NCBI RefSeq assembly: GCF_041146795.1
Contig: NC_135182.1
Coordinates: forward strand, 498,501 to 562,500
Origin: Maylandia zebra
Taxonomy: Eukaryota; Chordata; Actinopteri; Cichliformes; Cichlidae
Direction: 5' to 3'
Length of the DNA: 64,000 bases
Shown here: piece after piece, positions 60,352-64,000 of the stretch
Layout of the letters: each line of letters begins with the position of its first letter
Position numbering within the stretch: the first letter of the stretch is position 1
Made by a program: the position numbers and the translations under genes
Notes under the pieces: model-generated
Told to the model about the DNA's origin: nothing
The model's database searches: none
The model's input: the letters and a program-made list of their open reading frames with translations, nothing else

Positions 60352-60947
60352 TGTCATGAACTGGCTGTGTGGAGGCAGAAGAGGACCCAAACGCAAAACT
60401 CATGGAGGCAGGAACTGAACTCAAAATCACTGCTTTTTTTGCAGGTTTCACAAAGAAACAGAACTAAACTGGGAATACTAACAGAAGACCGAGGGAACAC
60501 AGAAAGACACACAGGTTCGGGGAGGAGACATTGACGACGCGACACTGACCTGAGGGAGACATGCACATAAATACACAGAGGGTTAACGAGGGAAGTCGGA
60601 GCACACGGGGAACACAGCTGACACAGATAATCATAACGAGACAGGGCAGGAGTGAACACAACATGACACATACTGACGAGAGACTGTCAAAGTAAAACAG
60701 GAAGTACACGGAGGTTCAGACAGGAGGAGAGAGTACGGGGAGGACACAGGCATAACAGGCTGGGGAAAACATGGAATAAAACACAAGGAGAGACGAGGGT
60801 TCACAGATACACAGGGGCACACAGGAGGTAACCAAATAAGGAACATCTTAACTAAATAACCTAGGAACCAAGGCATAAATAGGGGACAAAATACAAAAAC
60901 ACACAAAAACTAAGAATACTGGGCCAACATGGCCCAGGACCATGACA
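60352..60947 (-). mobile_element. Solo LTR, copy 3 (minus orientation)
   Basis: Runs TGTCATGAACTGGCTGTGTG to CCCAGGACCATGACA, 596 bases, flanked by TGTTG on both sides as a 5-base duplication. It shares ends and body with copy 1, including GGGCCAACATGGCCCAGGAC. No internal genes. Confidence 0.85.
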
Positions 60948-61479
60948 TGTTGTACCTGCGGAGTGTCACTGAGTGGACCTACGGCATCTTGAGCTGAGGC
61001 GGGGTACAGATTAAGCATTCAGAAGTCATTCATCTTGTTATTATCTGTTATGCTTATTGTAGCTGTTACCTAAAAACACTAATTTAGCGTAGTTTGCCCT
61101 GGGTTCAGCTTTTACAAATGAATATGATCGACTGTTTCCAGCAGAATTCCACAGTTGTCATCGTGTACCCTCTCACAGCTCCGTATGCTTGCAGAGACCC
61201 CCACAGTAGGCAAATGTGAAAATGAATGCCCAAACCATTGTATTTTAGGGGTTTTTATGTCTTCCCAACTCTTTAGCTAACCTAATAACTTTAGCTAAAG
61301 TGAACAGTTAGTCTAATTCCTGAGTGCAGCATTACTGGATCACCTCTGTTAACAGACACTCAACCACACTTGTCATAATTTTTTGTATGTAATTTGTATA
61401 GTATTTTTTTCTCTCTTATTTCTTTTCTAAATGTACTTGTATATTGTTCACATGTTGAAATAAATTACCAATCAATCAA
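60948..61479. other. Intergenic, nothing recognised
   Basis: No supported gene; a short (AATC)n tract ends it near 61470-61488. Confidence 0.4.
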
Positions 61480-62170
61480 TCAATCAATATTCTGTATGGT
61501 GTTCATGTAATTTTCTACCCAACAGTTCAGCAAAAAACACATGATGATTTCAAGCATGTGATGACAAAGGCCTTCCATTATGGTCTTTGTCATCACAAGT
61601 CTGGCTGATCATGTTTAGATGACTGGCCTTTTGATGCCATGACACCCCTGACCCATCAAGACAAGTCTCCACTAGCTCCCTGAAGGTGTGCTGTGTCATC
61701 TGGCAATAAGATGTTAGTATGATGTGGTGTGAAATAGATTTGTTTGTCCTGAACATCCCACAGATGGTCAACTGGACAAATCTTCAAACTCTTTTTGAAC
61801 ATTTTTGGTTCATGGCAGGGTGCATTATCCTGATGAAGGAGGCCACAGCCATCAGGGGATGCCATTTCCAATAAAGGGTATTCATGGGTGTGTTTTCTTT
61901 TAAGGGGTGTACTGCAACAGTGCTAAGGTAAGTGGGATGTTTCAAAGTAGCACGCACAGGACCCAAGGTAGCAGAACATTGCCCAAAACTGCACACTACC
62001 TCAGCTGGTTTGCCTTCTTCCCATAGTTCCCTGTCACTGGTGCACCACCGTTCCTTCATTGAATCACTTTTGATTGATAGTAACCACTTCAGACCAGAAA
62101 CACCCCACAAGAACTACATTTTCCAGTTTTTCTTGATGATCAGTGTCATTCCTTTCACCTTTCAGTAGTC
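61480..62170 (-). mobile_element. Decayed Tc1-type transposase remnant
   Basis: Minus-strand frames keep LHQDNAPCHEPKMFKKSL, VDHLWDVQDKQ and TAHLQGASGDL-like pieces, and in another frame MTQHTFRELVETCLDG. These match the second catalytic Asp region (QDNAPCH) and the end of Tc1 transposases. Several frameshifts are present and no inverted repeats were seen. It lies just upstream of the third receptor gene. Confidence 0.75.
61557..61597. repeat. Tight hairpin, 16-nt arms, 9-nt loop
   Basis: TGTGATGACAAAGGCC pairs with GGTCTTTGTCATCACA with a single G-T position. Lies within or beside the decayed Tc1 remnant. Confidence 0.7.
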
Positions 62171-62651
62171 ATAGTGTTAGCTAAGTGTATGTTGGCCCGG
62201 TGCAAGCAATCATTGAAATATGTTTGGAAACTCATGACAGTAAGAACTGAGGCTGATAAAAGGTGCTTGGCTTAGTGTTTATATAGTATTTATAATAAAG
62301 TGCTTGCTAAGATCTAAATGGCTTAGGATTTTAGAGTGATGAGTTAAAAAAGTCTTTTCAGTCTTTTTCCAAAGCTGCACATAAAGCACCAGTAAAGTTG
62401 TAACTCCAAATAACGTAAACAGACAGTAAGAAATGCAAAATATTTCCTGTAGTCCCGGAAACAGTGTGATGTGAACTCTTCTGGCAGTGAACAAAAAGGA
62501 AAAAATGAATGTCTGTTATCTGACGACTACAGGAAAGAGCACAGCCCACAGAAACCAAAAGGTTCAAATGACAGTTTCTAATGCAGTCTCTGTACAAAAG
62601 GAGAATCTGGTGAGAATCAGCTTAGTGTTTTTTTACAACGGGGAGAAGACG

Positions 62652-64000
62652 ATGATACTTTCCAGCTTCAAAAGCTTCTTTATTTATTATTATTTGAGCT
62701 CCTTATTCTACCCAAGCAATGGTAAGACTTTCAGTTTCACCTTCTAAACTGTAGCAGTTTAATTTTAGTAATTAATTTTTCAACTTTAGTGATTAATGAG
62801 AACTGCTGGTCCAGTGAGTTAAAAAATGGCCACAGTAGAACACAAATATGGACTTGCATTTCTCATGGTCAGTGTGTTATGTTATTGAAAGGTACAGTAA
62901 ATAAAACATTTACCCTTAGATGTCTCTCCACATGGACTCTAATGACAGAAAGAAAAAACAGAAAGTTTTAACCTTGTTTCTGAATTTCTTTTTACCAGGT
63001 TTTGAGGTGATCCAGCCACAGAATAAGACTAATAACCCAGATACAGTTTTCATCAGCTGTAACTTTACAGCAAACACTGGGATAATTGTAGATGTTCGAC
63101 TCAACAAGGTTTTACCAGAGAAGTATGTCGAAGCATGTCTCTTGGTTTTAGTGAATTTGTGTTGTTTTTGAGATGACAAAAACAAGCTTTTCTCTTTCAC
63201 TGCAGGATGTTGAGAAATTCTCGTACTACTTGTATGAACTCATGTTTGCTGACTGAAGTTCTCTTTATGTTTTTGATCAAATGTTTGTATGACAAAAAGG
63301 TGTCTGTATGAAGTCTGTAGCAGTTCTATGTTCAAAAATCTGCAGGTTTTCTTTTCCCATTTTCAAGAATTCTGCCTGCTGCAATTTTAACATTATTTCA
63401 ATTAAAATAATTAGACTGGGTCATGCTAGCTGCATATCTAATATTTCTTTGTTTCCTTTCAGAAAGATGCTCTGCCAGACTGAATCTGAAGCCTGTCATA
63501 ACATTATCGTACTTAAAGACGCTCCATTCAAGTACATTTTCATCTTACTCAATGCTGGGCCAGAGGCATGGACCTCAAAGTATGAATGTGAGTGGTCAGC
63601 AACAAATAAGGATGGGACGGACAAAACCGTGACAAGTGCAGCAAACAAATTAATTAAACTGCAACTACAAGGTATGTATATACAAAAAGTGATAAAAACA
63701 GAAATTGCATTTTATTTATTTATTAATTTTTGTCTGCAGAAGTGAAAGATTGAAATGACAAATGATGCAACAGAACGTCCACATTTTAGAGCATCAAATA
63801 CTGTGATTCTGTTAGATGCTGTTAGAATAGTTGAGATTACAGTCTCCCTCCAAAGAGTAGTTTTCAGTTTGGAACAAGTCACAGTTGAGCTCTGCAGACA
63901 GCTTGTTCTGTTCATCAGAGCTGTGTTTTGCACTTCATTGCATACTTATCTGCTGGCTAGTTTTTGTTATGGGGGAGGGCAAAGTTCGGTTTCAGCCTAA
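62652..64000 (+). CDS. Third CD28/CTLA4-family-like receptor gene, incomplete at window end
   Basis: Readable exons are 62652-62721 (signal peptide, phase 1), 62999-63122 (phase 2) and 63463-63671 (phase 1), giving 134 residues so far; all introns are GT-AG. Exon 1 is 70 bases, the same as in cd28. The signal peptide has the core FFIYYYLSSLFY. The domain starts FEVIQPQNKT, like VAQP in CTLA4 and VTQP in the neighbouring ctla4. It has DVRLNKVLPEKKMLC in the place of EVRVTVL...EVC of CTLA4. Cysteines are at 44 (ISC), 69 (MLC), 76 (EAC) and 107 (KYEC); 62 residues lie between the first and last, normal for a V domain. There is no PPP ligand loop; the sequence after Cys107 is EWSATNKDG. Glycosylation sites are NKT and NFT. 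A hydrophobic stretch at about 63898-63960 may belong to the membrane exon, which would continue beyond the window. It could be an ICOS-like gene, a diverged ctla4 duplicate, or another Ig receptor. The family assignment is inference. Confidence 0.6.

Noticed and set aside
63210-63255. Possible extra exon of gene 3 after TTTCACTGCAG (DVEKFSYYLYELMFAD)
   Set aside because: It ends in a stop in phase 0. In the phase delivered by exon 2 it reads into unrelated sequence with no good donor, whereas the exon at 63463 fits in phase and content.

Overview
The window looks like nuclear DNA of a bony fish, probably a percomorph teleost and possibly a cichlid. Genes have many exons with consensus GT-AG introns. 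Microsatellites are abundant. The mobile DNA is a typical fish mix: Tc1/mariner, hAT and PIF/Harbinger elements, L2-, RTE- and Tx1-type LINEs, a Penelope-like element, tRNA-derived SINEs and solo LTRs. The species assignment is inference.

The genes of interest lie on the + strand and belong to the CD28 family of T-cell co-receptors. Gene 1 (five coding exons, 3336-14258) is a cd28 orthologue: signal peptide, short Ig V-like domain with a YPPPY ligand loop, cysteine-containing stalk, transmembrane segment, and a 24-residue tail with one YxN tyrosine motif. Gene 2 (23721 to about 28019) is ctla4: a full V domain with the four-cysteine family pattern, a YPPPY loop followed by IGNGT, an acidic stalk, a transmembrane segment, and two candidate last exons (26816-26911 and 27909-28019). 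Gene 3 (62652 to beyond the window end) starts with the same layout of a signal-peptide exon and a split V domain. It has VIQP at the start of the domain and four cysteines, but no proline-rich loop. It sits downstream of ctla4, where mammals carry ICOS, and is the most interesting object in the window. These receptors would act at the T-cell surface, with cd28 stimulatory and ctla4 inhibitory through shared B7-type ligands. The role of gene 3 is unknown.

Layout: 1-3300, upstream DNA with a decayed Tc1 element and large microsatellites; 3336-14258, cd28 with repeat-filled introns; 14.3-23.7 kb, intergenic; 23.7-28.4 kb, ctla4 with SINEs; 28.4-41 kb, intergenic DNA with a Harbinger-type element, L2 fragments, a nearly intact young Tc1 element (35811-37403) and two strong hairpins; 41-61 kb, a dense nest of retroelements including two tandem Tx1-like LINEs, further LINEs, three solo LTRs and a hAT element with a perfect 8-bp target duplication; 61.5-62.2 kb, a decayed Tc1 element; 62.6-64 kb, gene 3.

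All gene calls come from reading exons, splice sites, reading phases and motifs by eye. No database search was run, and comparisons with human CD28, CTLA4 and ICOS are from general knowledge of those families.
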